A DNA stretch of 64,000 bases, taken from Bdellovibrio bacteriovorus HD100 (lineage in GTDB: Bacteria; Bdellovibrionota; Bdellovibrionia; Bdellovibrionales; Bdellovibrionaceae). Location: contig NC_005363.1 in assembly GCF_000196175.1 (NCBI RefSeq), forward strand, positions 3,224,001 to 3,288,000. Reading direction: 5' to 3'. A program made the position numbers and the translations under genes. Below, one piece after another: positions 1 through 8,782 of the stretch. The notes under the pieces were generated by a model. It had not been told where the DNA came from and searched no databases. It saw only the letters and a program-made list of their open reading frames with translations. Position 1 is the stretch's first letter. Every line of letters starts with the position of its first letter.

Positions 1-1
1 G

Positions 2-1051
2 AAAGACTCCTTTCAGGATCTGACAACATATTTGAAAACGCGCGTGGGTTTGCACGCGTCCCTAAAAGAAGGTGATCTTTTGATTGAGGGCCAGCTGTAT
101 CGCCTGCAGGACTGGATTCATCTGGCGGATCATATGCGCACAAAAAACCTGAACTATCAAATGCGGGCACGGATGACCGCTTCCTTGCAGCAACTGGCCC
201 AAGAGCATTTCAGCAATTTGTTTTACAAGGCGCATTTGCCGCCGCAAACACTGATCTTTGAACCTGCCTTGGAAGTCCGAGTCAGCGGCACCGATCAGAC
301 CTTCCGAAAATACAGCAGGCTTCTGATGCCCTTTGGAGTCAGCCTGCTAAAGGACGAAACCAGTCTGGATATTGCCCCGACCATCAAGGTGCAAATCACT
401 GTCGCCGAAATCAAAAAAGACTTTTCCCTGAAGTACGGCTTGCGCCCGCCGGCGGGTTATTCCGCCAAGCTTATGCCTGACGGAGTTTGGGAAAGGGATG
501 AACTTCCTTTCAACCTGACCGCCTTGGAGGCTCAGGGCCAGGGGAAAATTCTGGCAAGCCCGAACATTCTTTGTCGCAGCGGAAAAGAGGCCGAGTTTCT
601 GGCGGGGGGCGAATTCCCGATCAAGATCATGAACTATAAAATGCAGGACATCGTGTGGAAGCGCTATGGGATCTTACTGCGGGTCAAACCCAAAGCGGAC
701 GCCGCCGGACGCATGAGCATCTCGATTGAAACCGAAGTTTCCACCGTGGATGACTCTCGCAAAGTCGATGATGTTCCCGGAATTTTGACCAACCGGGTTT
801 CCAGCCACTTTGATCTGACCAGACCGCAGACCATTGCGCTGTCAGGTCTGCTAAAAAGCGAAGACGGAAAAAGTTCCGAAGGGCTTCCCCTGCTTTCACG
901 CCTGCCGGTGGTGGGGGCGCTGTTTGCCAGCAAGGACTTTAAGGAAAACCGCTCTGAGCTTGTCATCTTTGTACGACCTTCTATTTTGCGCGAGGGCGAG
1001 GAAAATCCGATGCCCCAGCATCTGAACACTTTGCAGGGTCGGCGCCTATGA
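2..1051 (+). CDS. Secretin (CpaC/RcpA-type) of a Tad/Flp pilus system, 5' end cut by the window
   Basis: The reading frame is open to the left edge, so the true start lies outside; the TTG at 32 is not a convincing start. The protein would form the outer-membrane channel of a Flp/Tad pilus or related type II-like machine. The C-terminal half has the secretin fold signature: a GKILASPNILCRSGKEAEFLAGGEFP-like segment (about nt 540-630), then VPGILTNRVSSHFDL, an IALSGLLKSE segment and the closing LPLLSRLPVVGALF-SKDF-ENRSELVIFVRP block typical of secretin C-termini. It overlaps the next gene, a CpaF ATPase, by four bases, which supports the Tad assignment over a general type II secretin. Confidence 0.85.
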   Translation, partial: KDSFQDLTTYLKTRVGLHASLKEGDLLIEGQLYRLQDWIHLADHMRTKNLNYQMRARMTASLQQLAQEHFSNLFYKAHLPPQTLIFEPALEVRVSGTDQTFRKYSRLLMPFGVSLLKDETSLDIAPTIKVQITVAEIKKDFSLKYGLRPPAGYSAKLMPDGVWERDELPFNLTALEAQGQGKILASPNILCRSGKEAEFLAGGEFPIKIMNYKMQDIVWKRYGILLRVKPKADAAGRMSISIETEVSTVDDSRKVDDVPGILTNRVSSHFDLTRPQTIALSGLLKSEDGKSSEGLPLLSRLPVVGALFASKDFKENRSELVIFVRPSILREGEENPMPQHLNTLQGRRL

Positions 1052-2157
1052 TGACAGAGGCCAAACACCTCTATGACAGAATTCATGAAGATATTCTGAA
1101 GCTTCCGCTGAATGAGTTTCTGCTCAGCTCCGAAGAGCAGCACAAACTGCGCTCTCAGCGTATTGAGCAGATTCTGGAACTGCACACGGCTTCCGCCGCC
1201 CCCGAGACACGAACGCGGGTGCAAAATGAAATGCACGCCTGGGGCCCGATTGAAAGCCTGCTGACGGATGAAGGTATCACAGAGATTCTGATCAATGGCC
1301 CTTCGGCCATCTGGCTTGAAAGAAACGGTCACCTGCAGAAGCATCCGGACTGTTTTTTCTCCGACACCAGCTATCGCAATTTCCTGGATCGCCTCAGCCA
1401 TGCCGCCCAAGCCCACATCACCACCGAGTTTCCCTGCGCTGATGGCCGTTTTGGGGATTTCCGTCTAAGCCTGATTGGGGCTGAACTGACGCAGACTCAT
1501 CCCCATGTGACCTTGCGTCGCCATCCTAAAAATCCCTGGAGCTTTGCCCGACTGGCGGAACATCAATGGTGCCCGGCCGACTGCCTGCCATTTTTTGAAG
1601 AGCTTGTAAAACGCCGTAAGAACTTTCTGGTGGTGGGGCCCACGGGATCTGGAAAAACCTCGGTGCTGAATTCATTTTTAAATCTGATGCCGGAAAACGA
1701 ACGCATGGTGGTGATCGAAGACACCTCTGAGATTTCCCTTCCCAACAAAGCCAGCTTGAAACTTTTAACCCGCGAAGATCCCCAAGGGGTTTTACCTTCC
1801 GTGGATCAGGCGCAATTGGTGCGACGCTCTTTGCGCTTGCGGCCCGATCGCATGGTCATGGGTGAAGTGCGTGGCGCGGAAGCCAAGGACTTTTTAATGG
1901 CACTTGCCACCGGCCACAGTGGCAGTTTTGGCACCTTGCACGCGCAGGATGCGGGCCAGGCGCTGATACGTCTGGAAATGCTGATTCAGATGGGGGCTCC
2001 GCAATGGAGTCTTTCTGCGATCCGCAGGCTGATTCAAATGTCTTTGGATTATGTGATTGTGGCGGAAAGAAAAACCGATGGTTCACGCCGCATGAAAGGC
2101 GTCTATCGCATCACTTCATTGGAAGAAACGGGATTTCTGCTGGAGCAGGAAAAGTAA
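1048..2157 (+). CDS. cpaF: CpaF/TadA-family secretion ATPase
   Basis: Cytoplasmic hexameric ATPase (VirB11/PulE superfamily) that powers Flp pilus assembly. Visible motifs are the N-terminal TEILINGPSAIWLER segment, Walker A GPTGSGKTS near residue 195, the VVIEDTSEI Asp box, a Walker B-like MVMGEVRGAEA, and a His box SGSFGTLHA. At 369 residues it is shorter than many CpaF proteins, mainly at the N-terminus, but all motor motifs are intact. It starts inside the last codons of the secretin gene, so the two are translationally coupled. A terminator follows directly, so no TadB/TadC genes lie downstream and the rest of the pilus operon must be upstream of the window. Confidence 0.92.
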   Translation: MMTEAKHLYDRIHEDILKLPLNEFLLSSEEQHKLRSQRIEQILELHTASAAPETRTRVQNEMHAWGPIESLLTDEGITEILINGPSAIWLERNGHLQKHPDCFFSDTSYRNFLDRLSHAAQAHITTEFPCADGRFGDFRLSLIGAELTQTHPHVTLRRHPKNPWSFARLAEHQWCPADCLPFFEELVKRRKNFLVVGPTGSGKTSVLNSFLNLMPENERMVVIEDTSEISLPNKASLKLLTREDPQGVLPSVDQAQLVRRSLRLRPDRMVMGEVRGAEAKDFLMALATGHSGSFGTLHAQDAGQALIRLEMLIQMGAPQWSLSAIRRLIQMSLDYVIVAERKTDGSRRMKGVYRITSLEETGFLLEQEK

Positions 2158-2192
2158 AAACCCGGAAAGCGAGGGGCGCCGTCCGGGTTTTT
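2155..2192. terminator. Bidirectional rho-independent terminator
   Basis: CCCGGA/TCCGGG stem with A-run before and T-run after, between convergent genes cpaF (+) and the 148-aa gene (-). Confidence 0.7.
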
Positions 2193-2197
2193 GAGAT

Positions 2198-2644
2198 TTA
2201 AGCTACAACTTTTGTGGTGTCGGTCTGCGGTTTCAGTGGAGCTTGCTCCGGAGCGCGCAGATCTTTTTCAACAAAGAACAGTCCTTCGTTCTCGGTTGCT
2301 TTGGTGAAGGTTTCTTCCGACTTCGTCTGGTCGCCTTCGCGGGCCACAGATTTCGGATTATTGAAGAACTTCTGATTCAGGTCTTCAATCACCTTCAGCT
2401 TGTTCGTTTCGCCAGCCGGTCTTTTATAAACGGGAGAGGCCTCCGGCTGCATTTGTTGTTCAGGAAGATTTCCGGTTGCCCGCATTTCTTCCATCTGTTT
2501 GCTCAACGTGATGCGATCACCCAGGGAGTTCTTCCCCATCGGTCGGCCCAGGGCCAAAGCTCCGGGACGGGCTGGCTGGGAAGCCGAAGTGTCTACCGCT
2601 CGAGTCCTTGCCGTTGCTGGAAGGATTCCGCTGATTTTTTCCAT
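2198..2644 (-). CDS. Hypothetical soluble protein, 148 aa
   Basis: Not recognised. A good Shine-Dalgarno (GGAGGTG, five bases before the ATG) supports the start. The sequence has no signal peptide or membrane segment and is low in hydrophobics, with Pro-, Gln-, Lys- and Glu-rich stretches, suggesting a largely disordered cytoplasmic protein. A short predicted helix (ITLSKQMEEMR) lies near the middle. It is monocistronic and converges on the pilus ATPase gene across a shared terminator. Confidence 0.7.
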   Translation of the reverse strand: MEKISGILPATARTRAVDTSASQPARPGALALGRPMGKNSLGDRITLSKQMEEMRATGNLPEQQMQPEASPVYKRPAGETNKLKVIEDLNQKFFNNPKSVAREGDQTKSEETFTKATENEGLFFVEKDLRAPEQAPLKPQTDTTKVVA

Positions 2645-2749
2645 CTCACACCTCCGTGCGTATCCATGAAGTCCATCCTGGTCTTCACTTGATAGAAAAC
2701 GTATCGGAATCGAACGTATAAACTTGAGACGAAATTGGGAAATCTGGAC

Positions 2750-3520
2750 CTAGGACCAGCTGATAAACTGCCAAGGACTTGCCGGATGCCCCAGCAGCTT
2801 TTCACAGATGGCTTTGACTCGAGGATCATCAGCCCCCGACCAGAACGTGCGCCCGATCAGGAAGCTTTGGGAAAAATCCATCCAATTATCAAAGCGGCCT
2901 TCAACAATCGGAGCCAGCTTCAGAATCTCGGACCACGCCTGAATATCGGAAAGGTGCCCGGCAACGAAGCTCAGACGCACCAGATGAATATAGCGGGAAG
3001 CATCCCAGGCCAGGATTCCGGGTTCCTTTAAATACTTATTCGTGCGCTGAACCCACAAGGCCAGCTTGCTGTAGTCCGCATCACTCATCTGCAGCTCCTG
3101 GTCCTCCTCCAGATCAAAGCGGAAGATCTGACGGAACTTTTCCATGGAAACAGCATCAATGCTGCCGTCCGAAGGCAAAGCCGATCTTAAAACATTGAAT
3201 TTTGTACGGTGACCCTGGGTCCGGATGTTTTCCAGAGTCTTCTGACAGGACTCCCGGTCCGAGACGCCCCAGAACTCTTCCAGAATTCCCAGGCAATCCA
3301 ATTTTATCTCGGGGCCATAGTTCATATCCAGACGGAAGAAGTACTCACCAATCTCGTCCAGAATTTGTTCGCGGGTTTCCGGAGCCAGCTCCGCCCCGTC
3401 CACAAGATCAGACCCGACAACTTGAAACAGCTCATCAAGAACTTGATTTTCCTCGATAAACGGCGCACCCAAAGACATCAATTTTTTTTCAAGATCTGTT
3501 TCTGGCAAAATGCGCTGCAT
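2750..3520 (-). CDS. DUF1266-like protein, 256 aa
   Basis: The C-terminal part reads WDASRYIHLVRLSFVAGHLS, then AW-EIL, a F-NWMDFSQSFLIGR block and a FWSG motif. This is the pattern of the DUF1266 family (for example E. coli YbeR/YbeU), whose biochemical role is unknown. The N-terminal 120 residues are acidic and helical with no signal peptide, so the protein is probably cytoplasmic. A Shine-Dalgarno AAAGGGG sits five bases before the ATG. Family assignment is by motif memory only. Confidence 0.7.
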   Translation of the reverse strand: MQRILPETDLEKKLMSLGAPFIEENQVLDELFQVVGSDLVDGAELAPETREQILDEIGEYFFRLDMNYGPEIKLDCLGILEEFWGVSDRESCQKTLENIRTQGHRTKFNVLRSALPSDGSIDAVSMEKFRQIFRFDLEEDQELQMSDADYSKLALWVQRTNKYLKEPGILAWDASRYIHLVRLSFVAGHLSDIQAWSEILKLAPIVEGRFDNWMDFSQSFLIGRTFWSGADDPRVKAICEKLLGHPASPWQFISWS

Positions 3521-3594
3521 GGGAACCCCTTTTCACCGGCCTTGTTCAATTCAAATACGTTTCAATTGCTTTTTCAATGTGTTAGTTTCTTCGC

Positions 3595-4257
3595 ATGTTA
3601 AAGAAGCTCCTGCTTGCCGGTGCGGCATTATTTTTTATTCTTGCTGGCTCTTTGATGTTGTTGATGGGTTACGTCTTCAATAACCCCGGAACTGTTTTTA
3701 ACGCCTTCAATTCCGTCGCAGACCGATTTTTGCAAGGTCAGACTCATGAAGAAAACGAGGAATTTTTTCTGCAAGGTATGGACGAGATTTTGATCTCTTC
3801 CCGCCGTGTGGATGTTGAACTGCGCACTTACAACGGCAGCACCCTGAAAGTGCGCCTGTCCGGCAAAGTGCCGCGTTTTGAAGAAGGCCAGTACATACTG
3901 CAAACAGCAGAAAAAACCCGTCTGCATCTGGAGTTTCAAGAACCCCTGGCCAGTCACTGGATTCAGATGAATGTGAATGGCCAGGAGCTGAGCCAGTCCA
4001 CCGACTCGCATCTGAAAGCCGAAGTTTACGTGCCTGAGACTTTCAAAAAACAGATCCGCATTGAAACCCGCGAAGGACATGTAACCCTGCGCCTGCCACC
4101 AGCAGCGTTGTACGAACTGGATCTGCAGTCCATCTCGGGGCCTATCGACAACTCCCTGAAGCAAGAGCCTGGGACCGGTGTCGAACCAACAGAGGTGGGC
4201 CGCATTCAAGTCCAGACTGTTGAAGGACCCATCACCGTGCAGTCCGCCCTTGAGTAA
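3595..4257 (+). CDS. Membrane-anchored hypothetical protein with repetitive beta-rich domain, 220 aa
   Basis: A hydrophobic N-terminus (residues about 4-28) looks like an uncleaved signal anchor. The remainder alternates short beta-like segments (VDVELRTYNGSTLKVRLSG, TRLHLEF, LKAEVYVPE, GHVTLRLP, GRIQVQTVEGPITVQ), resembling the DUF4097-type putative beta-helix seen in bacterial envelope proteins. The gene is divergent from the DUF1266-like gene and ends at a terminator shared with aspS. No clear ribosome-binding site is visible. Confidence 0.65.
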   Translation: MLKKLLLAGAALFFILAGSLMLLMGYVFNNPGTVFNAFNSVADRFLQGQTHEENEEFFLQGMDEILISSRRVDVELRTYNGSTLKVRLSGKVPRFEEGQYILQTAEKTRLHLEFQEPLASHWIQMNVNGQELSQSTDSHLKAEVYVPETFKKQIRIETREGHVTLRLPPAALYELDLQSISGPIDNSLKQEPGTGVEPTEVGRIQVQTVEGPITVQSALE

Positions 4258-4295
4258 CTCCCGGCAGATTCAAAAAGCCTGATATCTGAAAACAA

Positions 4296-4330
4296 AAAAG
4301 CCCGGAATGTTTCCATCCCGGGCTTTTTGT
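4296..4330. terminator. Bidirectional rho-independent terminator
   Basis: AAAAGCCCGGAATG / CATCCCGGGCTTTT hairpin with T-runs in both directions, between the 220-aa gene (+) and aspS (-). Confidence 0.85.
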
Positions 4331-4339
4331 TTTTATCTT

Positions 4340-6154
4340 TTAACTCTTCTTCAGATCTTCCAGATGCTTTTCAGCCAGAGTGCTCAGACGAACACCGACT
4401 TCCGCCAGCTGATCACGGTTCACCTCGCTTGGGCAGTCAGACATCAAGTCTGTTGCTTTCGCGGTTTTCGGGAACGCAATCACTTCACGGATCGCATCTG
4501 TTTCACAAAGCAGCATCACCAGACGGTCCATACCCCACGCGATACCACCGTGCGGAGGAGTTCCGTATTTCAAAGCCTCCAGGAAGAAGCCGAACTTGTG
4601 CTGAGTTTCTTCCTCGCTCATGCCCAACAGACGGAACATCGCCTGCTGAATTTCATTGCGATAGATACGGATACTTCCGCCACCCATTTCGTAACCGTTG
4701 CACACAAGGTCGTAGGCTTTCGCCAGCATCTTGCCGTAAGCAGCTTCGTTGTTGTTCACCAGATCCTGCGCGAACTCATCCTTCGGGGATGTGAACGGAT
4801 GGTGACGAGCCACCCAGCGCTTTTCGTCCGGAGAGTACTCAAGCAACGGGAAGTCCACCACCCACAGGAATTTGTATTTGCTGTTGTCGATCAGATTCAA
4901 CTCACGGCCCAGGTGCAAGCGCAACGTGGACAGTGCCGCACAAGCGGTGTCGTAATCATCCGCAACAACCAAAGCACAGTCACCGGCTTCACCGCCGCAG
5001 GCTTTGAACATTTCAGCCAGTTTTTCAGGACTGAAGAATTTGGAAACAGAAGAAGACAGCGTGCCGTCAGCTTCTGATTTGATCCACACAAGACCTTTAG
5101 CGCCCGCGCGTTTCGCCATGTCCGTCAGTTTATCCAACTGACCACGGGAATAGCTGCCACCTTTCGGAGCCGCGATACCACGAACGATCCCGCCACGAGC
5201 CAGAACATCGTCAAAGACCTTGAAGCCTGAACCCGTCACGATGGATTTAAGATCCTTGATCTCAACCCCGAAACGCGTGTCCGGCTTGTCGATGCCGTAT
5301 CTGTCCATGGCTTCCTGATAAGTCATGCGCGGGATGGCTCCCACGTCGATGCCTTTGATCTCTTTCCAGATCGTGCGCAGAAGTTTTTCGTTCATCTCCA
5401 TGATGTCTTCCTGATCGATGTAGGACATTTCCATATCGATCTGGGAGAATTCCGGCTGACGGTCCGCACGCAAGTCTTCGTCACGGAAGCAGCGGGCGAT
5501 CTGGAAGTATCTGTCGTAACCGGAGATCATCAAAAGCTGCTTCAACGTCTGCGGAGACTGAGGAAGCGCATAGAAATGGCCCGGGTTCACGCGGGAAGGA
5601 ACAAGATAGTCACGAGCGCCTTCCGGAGTGGATTTGTAAAGGATCGGAGTTTCAACTTCCAGGAAACCGTTGTCAGAAAGGAAACGACGCACCAGCTGAG
5701 CCACCTTGTGACGGGTGATCAGATGACTGGACAGGCGCGCGCTGCGCAGATCCAGGTAACGGTATTTCAAGCGCAGCATTTCGTTCACGTTCGTGTCGCT
5801 GACCTGGAATGGCGGCACCGCGGATTCATTCAGAATCTCGCAGCGGATCGCTTCCACTTCAACTTCACCGGTTTTGATTTTCGCATTCTTCATGCCGTCT
5901 GGACGGGCACGAACCACACCCTCCACGGCCAGAACAAATTCACCGCGCAGATTTTTTGAGGAAGCGGTCTCGGCTTTATTTGGATCCAGAACAACCTGAA
6001 CGATGCCTTCACGGTCGCGCAAATCGATGAATACCAAACTGCCGTGGTCACGTCGAACATCGACCCAACCCATCAGTACAACTTTTTGACCTGCCTGGGA
6101 AACGCCCAGACTTCCGCAATAATGTGTTCTTTTTAGCTCTTTAACAAACTTCAT
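4340..6154 (-). CDS. aspS: Aspartyl-tRNA synthetase, bacterial type
   Basis: Class II aminoacyl-tRNA synthetase charging tRNA-Asp, 604 residues. In order: an N-terminal OB-fold anticodon-binding domain ([24 protein letters not shown]), motif 1, motif 2 ([22 protein letters not shown]), the bacterial GAD insertion domain ([17 protein letters not shown]), and motif 3 ([14 protein letters not shown]). The frame extends 38 codons further upstream, but ATG at 6154 is preferred: an AAGGT Shine-Dalgarno precedes it and homology begins at [14 protein letters not shown]. Whether it also charges tRNA-Asn cannot be judged here. Confidence 0.97.
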   Translation of the reverse strand: MKFVKELKRTHYCGSLGVSQAGQKVVLMGWVDVRRDHGSLVFIDLRDREGIVQVVLDPNKAETASSKNLRGEFVLAVEGVVRARPDGMKNAKIKTGEVEVEAIRCEILNESAVPPFQVSDTNVNEMLRLKYRYLDLRSARLSSHLITRHKVAQLVRRFLSDNGFLEVETPILYKSTPEGARDYLVPSRVNPGHFYALPQSPQTLKQLLMISGYDRYFQIARCFRDEDLRADRQPEFSQIDMEMSYIDQEDIMEMNEKLLRTIWKEIKGIDVGAIPRMTYQEAMDRYGIDKPDTRFGVEIKDLKSIVTGSGFKVFDDVLARGGIVRGIAAPKGGSYSRGQLDKLTDMAKRAGAKGLVWIKSEADGTLSSSVSKFFSPEKLAEMFKACGGEAGDCALVVADDYDTACAALSTLRLHLGRELNLIDNSKYKFLWVVDFPLLEYSPDEKRWVARHHPFTSPKDEFAQDLVNNNEAAYGKMLAKAYDLVCNGYEMGGGSIRIYRNEIQQAMFRLLGMSEEETQHKFGFFLEALKYGTPPHGGIAWGMDRLVMLLCETDAIREVIAFPKTAKATDLMSDCPSEVNRDQLAEVGVRLSTLAEKHLEDLKKS

Positions 6155-6339
6155 ATGTCTACCTTGTTCGTGGGCCCCAGATTTACATATTGTGCCATTG
6201 CAGTCAAAAACCATATTCTTATACTCTCCATAACAAAACCTATAGAGAGGCCCCTCGACCAGAGGCATTCTGCTTCATTTACCAATAATTCCCCCCTATA
6301 ATTTCATCTCAGTAACCCATCACGCTTCGAGGTTTGAAG

Positions 6340-6645
6340 ATGCCTAAGTTTACAATTGATCATTCCAGCAACCATTCTGCTGAAGAGGCCTACAAAAAGA
6401 TTAAAGAATTCCTCTCGAATGATCAGGATATTCGACGCTTTGACCCAAAAATCCAGTGCTCTTTCGATGACAGCGCCAAGTGCGCCAACCTCAAGGGATC
6501 CCAGTTTAAAGCGGATATGGCCGTGGCGGCCGCTGGCGCAGGGAGCAAAGTCTCTGTCACTGTGGATCTGCCGTTGATGCTGACTCCCTTCAAAGGTAAA
6601 GTCACCGAGACTCTGCAAAGGAAACTGGCTAAATATCTTGGTTAG
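6340..6645 (+). CDS. Polyhydroxyalkanoate-system-like small protein, 101 aa
   Basis: Begins MPKFTIDHSSNHSAEEAYKK and ends in LKGKVTETLQRKLAKYL-like helix, the pattern of the PHA_gran_rgn family (small proteins near PHA granule genes, also related to polyketide-cyclase-like folds). ATG 6340 is chosen over the TTG at 6334 because a GAGG lies seven bases upstream. No PHA synthase gene is nearby, so a granule role is not supported by context. It is eight bases upstream of the sigma-factor gene, so they are probably co-transcribed. Confidence 0.7.
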   Translation: MPKFTIDHSSNHSAEEAYKKIKEFLSNDQDIRRFDPKIQCSFDDSAKCANLKGSQFKADMAVAAAGAGSKVSVTVDLPLMLTPFKGKVTETLQRKLAKYLG

Positions 6646-6653
6646 TTGAACTT

Positions 6654-7775
6654 ATGGCGAAAACGAAAGCAAAAAGCCCCTCCACCCCCAAGACCAAATC
6701 CCCGTCCAAGACGGCTTCAGCCAAGAAGCCCTCGGGCAAGGCCGCGTCTGGGAAAAACACAAAGCCCGCCCCCACTGAATCAAAGTCAGTCGTGGCCGAG
6801 CTGGTGGACGATGCTCACAGCGACGAACTTCGCTCGCATGAAGAGGCCGAAAAAGCCTACGCCGTCCCCAGTGTCGAGGACGACCTTCCCGATGTGGAGG
6901 AGGACACCAAGACTCTTGCTGTCGCCGACACCTCCAAAGCGCTGACTTCGGCGGATCCTTTGGTGATGTATCTGAACGAGATCCGTCGCTACAAAGTTTT
7001 GACCCGCGAAGAAGAAATGGCCCTGGCCAAAAAATACTTTGAAAGCAAAGACCCTGAAGCTGCCCAGGCCCTGGTGAAAGCCAACCTGCGTTTTGTGGTG
7101 AAGGTCGCCGCCGAGTATTCCAAGTTCGGATCCAAGATGATTGATCTGATCCAAGAGGGCAATGTCGGCCTGATGCACGCTGTGCGTGAATTCAACCCTT
7201 ACAAAGGGGCTCGCCTGATCACCTATGCGGTGTGGTGGATTCGCGGCTATATTCAAGAGTTCCTGATGCGTCAGTATTCCATGGTGCGCATCGGAACCAC
7301 TCAAAATCAGCGCAAACTGTTTTATCAGCTGCAAAAAGAAAAAGAAGCTCTGGATGCCATGGGCATTGAACCCAATATTGGTTTAATCAGCAGCCGTCTG
7401 GGCATCCCGGAGGACGAAGTGCGTGACATGACCATGCGCATGTCCGGACGTGATGTCAGTCTGGATCGTCCCGTGGACGACGAATCCGGCACCACTCTGG
7501 GCGACCTGCAGCGCGGCCCTTCAGACCAACCTCTGGATGAGGCCCTGGCCCACAACGAACAGCTGGAGATCTTAAAGCAAAAGATTGAGGAAATCCGTCC
7601 CGAGCTTTCCGAACGTGAAAAGATCATTCTGGATGAACGCATCCTGAATGACGACCCCCTGACCCTGCAGGAGATCGGTGAAAAGCACGGCATCACCCGC
7701 GAGGCCGTCCGTCAGATGGAGGCCCGCCTGATGAAAAAAATCAAAGCCAAGATGGAAGAAGACGCCTCGGAATAG
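6654..7775 (+). CDS. rpoH: RpoH-like (sigma-32 type) sigma factor with Lys/Ser/Pro-rich N-terminal tail
   Basis: Sigma-70 family factor, 373 residues. Region 1.2/2 begins near residue 103 (DPLVMYLNEIRRYKVLTREEE), region 2 contains NLRFVVKVAAEYSKFG and LITYAVWWIRGYIQEF, and region 4 ends with a helix-turn-helix (TLQEIGEKHGITREAVRQME). A QRKLFYQLQ segment near residue 220 matches the RpoH box that distinguishes heat-shock sigma factors from RpoD. The first 45 residues are an unusual Lys/Ser/Thr/Pro-rich basic tail with SPxK-like motifs, followed by an acidic stretch to residue 100; neither is part of typical RpoH (about 285 aa). Confidence 0.85.
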   Translation: MAKTKAKSPSTPKTKSPSKTASAKKPSGKAASGKNTKPAPTESKSVVAELVDDAHSDELRSHEEAEKAYAVPSVEDDLPDVEEDTKTLAVADTSKALTSADPLVMYLNEIRRYKVLTREEEMALAKKYFESKDPEAAQALVKANLRFVVKVAAEYSKFGSKMIDLIQEGNVGLMHAVREFNPYKGARLITYAVWWIRGYIQEFLMRQYSMVRIGTTQNQRKLFYQLQKEKEALDAMGIEPNIGLISSRLGIPEDEVRDMTMRMSGRDVSLDRPVDDESGTTLGDLQRGPSDQPLDEALAHNEQLEILKQKIEEIRPELSEREKIILDERILNDDPLTLQEIGEKHGITREAVRQMEARLMKKIKAKMEEDASE

Positions 7776-7785
7776 GCGTCTTTTC
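7758..7785 (+). terminator. Terminator overlapping the sigma-factor stop codon
   Basis: GAAGACGCCT/AGGCGTCTTTTC hairpin that includes the last codons and stop of the rpoH-like gene. Confidence 0.6.
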
Positions 7786-7787
7786 AT

Positions 7788-8219
7788 TTAGTAGCGCAAT
7801 ACACCCCGACCGCGAAGGTTCAGCACTATATCCTCTTGAGGAGTCAACTCGATTTCAAGCTCCGCCCGTTTCAGCCCCACTGTGCGCGGCTGAAAGAACA
7901 CACGAATACGGCACTGCTGACCCCGAAACAAAATCTGCGGGCAGTTTTCGGCATAATCAAATGCGGGCGGTCCACTCAGATCAAAATCATTGATATACAT
8001 GGGAAGACCGCTGTTGTTGCGCAGGAAGAACGTCGCACGTCTTTCTTCAAACAGCCCCACCCGCCCGAAATTATAATAATAATCCCGATCCAGCGTGGTC
8101 GCTTCATCCGTCACATTGATCACATACACTTCGTTCAAATCGGTCTCGATGTCATCCTCATAACCAAAAACGGGAGAAGCGAGGAGAAGACCCAGAAAAA
8201 CACTTGCTAAGATTTTCAT
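7788..8219 (-). CDS. Secreted protein with ASH/Hydin-like Ig fold, 143 aa
   Basis: A signal peptide (MKILASVFLGLLLASPVFG) is followed by about 100 residues resembling choice-of-anchor/ASH (ASPM-SPD2-Hydin) domains: YYNFGRV, RRATFFLRNNSGLPM, CPQILFRGQQCRIRVFFQPRTVG, and a final VLNLRGRG strand. ATG 8219 is preferred over the upstream in-frame codon because GGAGGT sits five bases before it. Two Cys residues (CPQ...QQC) could form a disulfide, consistent with export. Function unknown. Confidence 0.75.
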   Translation of the reverse strand: MKILASVFLGLLLASPVFGYEDDIETDLNEVYVINVTDEATTLDRDYYYNFGRVGLFEERRATFFLRNNSGLPMYINDFDLSGPPAFDYAENCPQILFRGQQCRIRVFFQPRTVGLKRAELEIELTPQEDIVLNLRGRGVLRY

Positions 8220-8449
8220 AAGCACCTCCATTAAAAATCATTCTCGGCGCGCACGACTTACTTCGCAAAACGAATTTCTTCGATGGAGGGAATTTCATAA
8301 AAAGGACCGTCTGATGTCAGACCTCAGGGGACATCCCGCCCCGGACCAGAGGGCACTATGCCCCCGCAATGAGGCCAAAGATCAAAAACAAAAAAGGGCC
8401 CCCCATTTTCAGGAAGGCCCCTTTTCGCTCGAAGACAAAAGGAGAACAG
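8220..8449. other. Intergenic region with hairpins, no gene called
   Basis: Contains a perfect GTCTGA/TCAGAC hairpin (8310-8323), a GGGC/GCCC mini-hairpin near 8350-8363, and the terminator of the small minus-strand gene. No coding frame with a ribosome-binding site was found. Confidence 0.5.
8388..8428 (-). terminator. Rho-independent terminator for the 55-aa gene
   Basis: On the minus strand a GAAAAGGGGCC stem pairs with GGCCCTTTTTT, ending in a T-run, just after the stop of the small charged-peptide gene. Confidence 0.65.
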
Positions 8450-8617
8450 CTATCTGCTGGTTCTTCTGTCGTTTCTATCTTGTTGAGGTCTTTGGGAAGT
8501 CTGAGAACCTCTTTCAGAAGAGCGCTCTCTTTCCCCCCCACGGCTGCTTTCTTCTCTTTGAGATCTGTCTTTATTCAGATCACCCTGTTGTGGCCTGTTT
8601 GTTCTTTCTGTTCCCAC
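8450..8617 (-). CDS. Small highly charged Arg/Gln/Ser-rich peptide, 55 aa
   Basis: GTG start at 8617 has a textbook AAGGAGG five bases upstream, and a terminator follows the stop, so this is likely a real gene even though it is short. The product is almost entirely polar: rich in Arg, Glu, Ser, Gln and Asp, with no hydrophobic core, no signal peptide and no Cys. It would be disordered and could bind nucleic acid or a protein partner. It is not recognised as any family. It sits downstream of fliA but behind fliA's terminator, so it is probably a separate unit. Confidence 0.55.
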   Translation of the reverse strand: MGTERTNRPQQGDLNKDRSQREESSRGGERERSSERGSQTSQRPQQDRNDRRTSR

Positions 8618-8703
8618 GGTTTCCTCCTTGTGGTTGTGATAAGCATTCATGCTTATACAGAACCCCTAAGCAAAGACCCTGCCACTTTTTATGTGCCCCA
8701 TAA

Positions 8704-8740
8704 CAAAAAACTCCCGGGATTTCTCTCCGGGAGTTTTCAA
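8704..8740 (-). terminator. Terminator of the flagellar operon
   Basis: AAAACTCCCGGGA / TCCGGGAGTTTT hairpin followed on the minus strand by a T-run, 43 bases after the fliA stop. Confidence 0.85.
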
Positions 8741-8782
8741 CTTTTTTCCGATTTCAAATCTCTAATTTCAACCTGCTGGTTA

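Noticed and set aside
4307-5077. Plus-strand frame opposite aspS
   Set aside because: Shadow of conserved AspRS motifs, no start signal.
6155-6268. N-terminal extension of AspRS
   Set aside because: In-frame but without homology, and the ATG at 6154 has a good ribosome-binding site.
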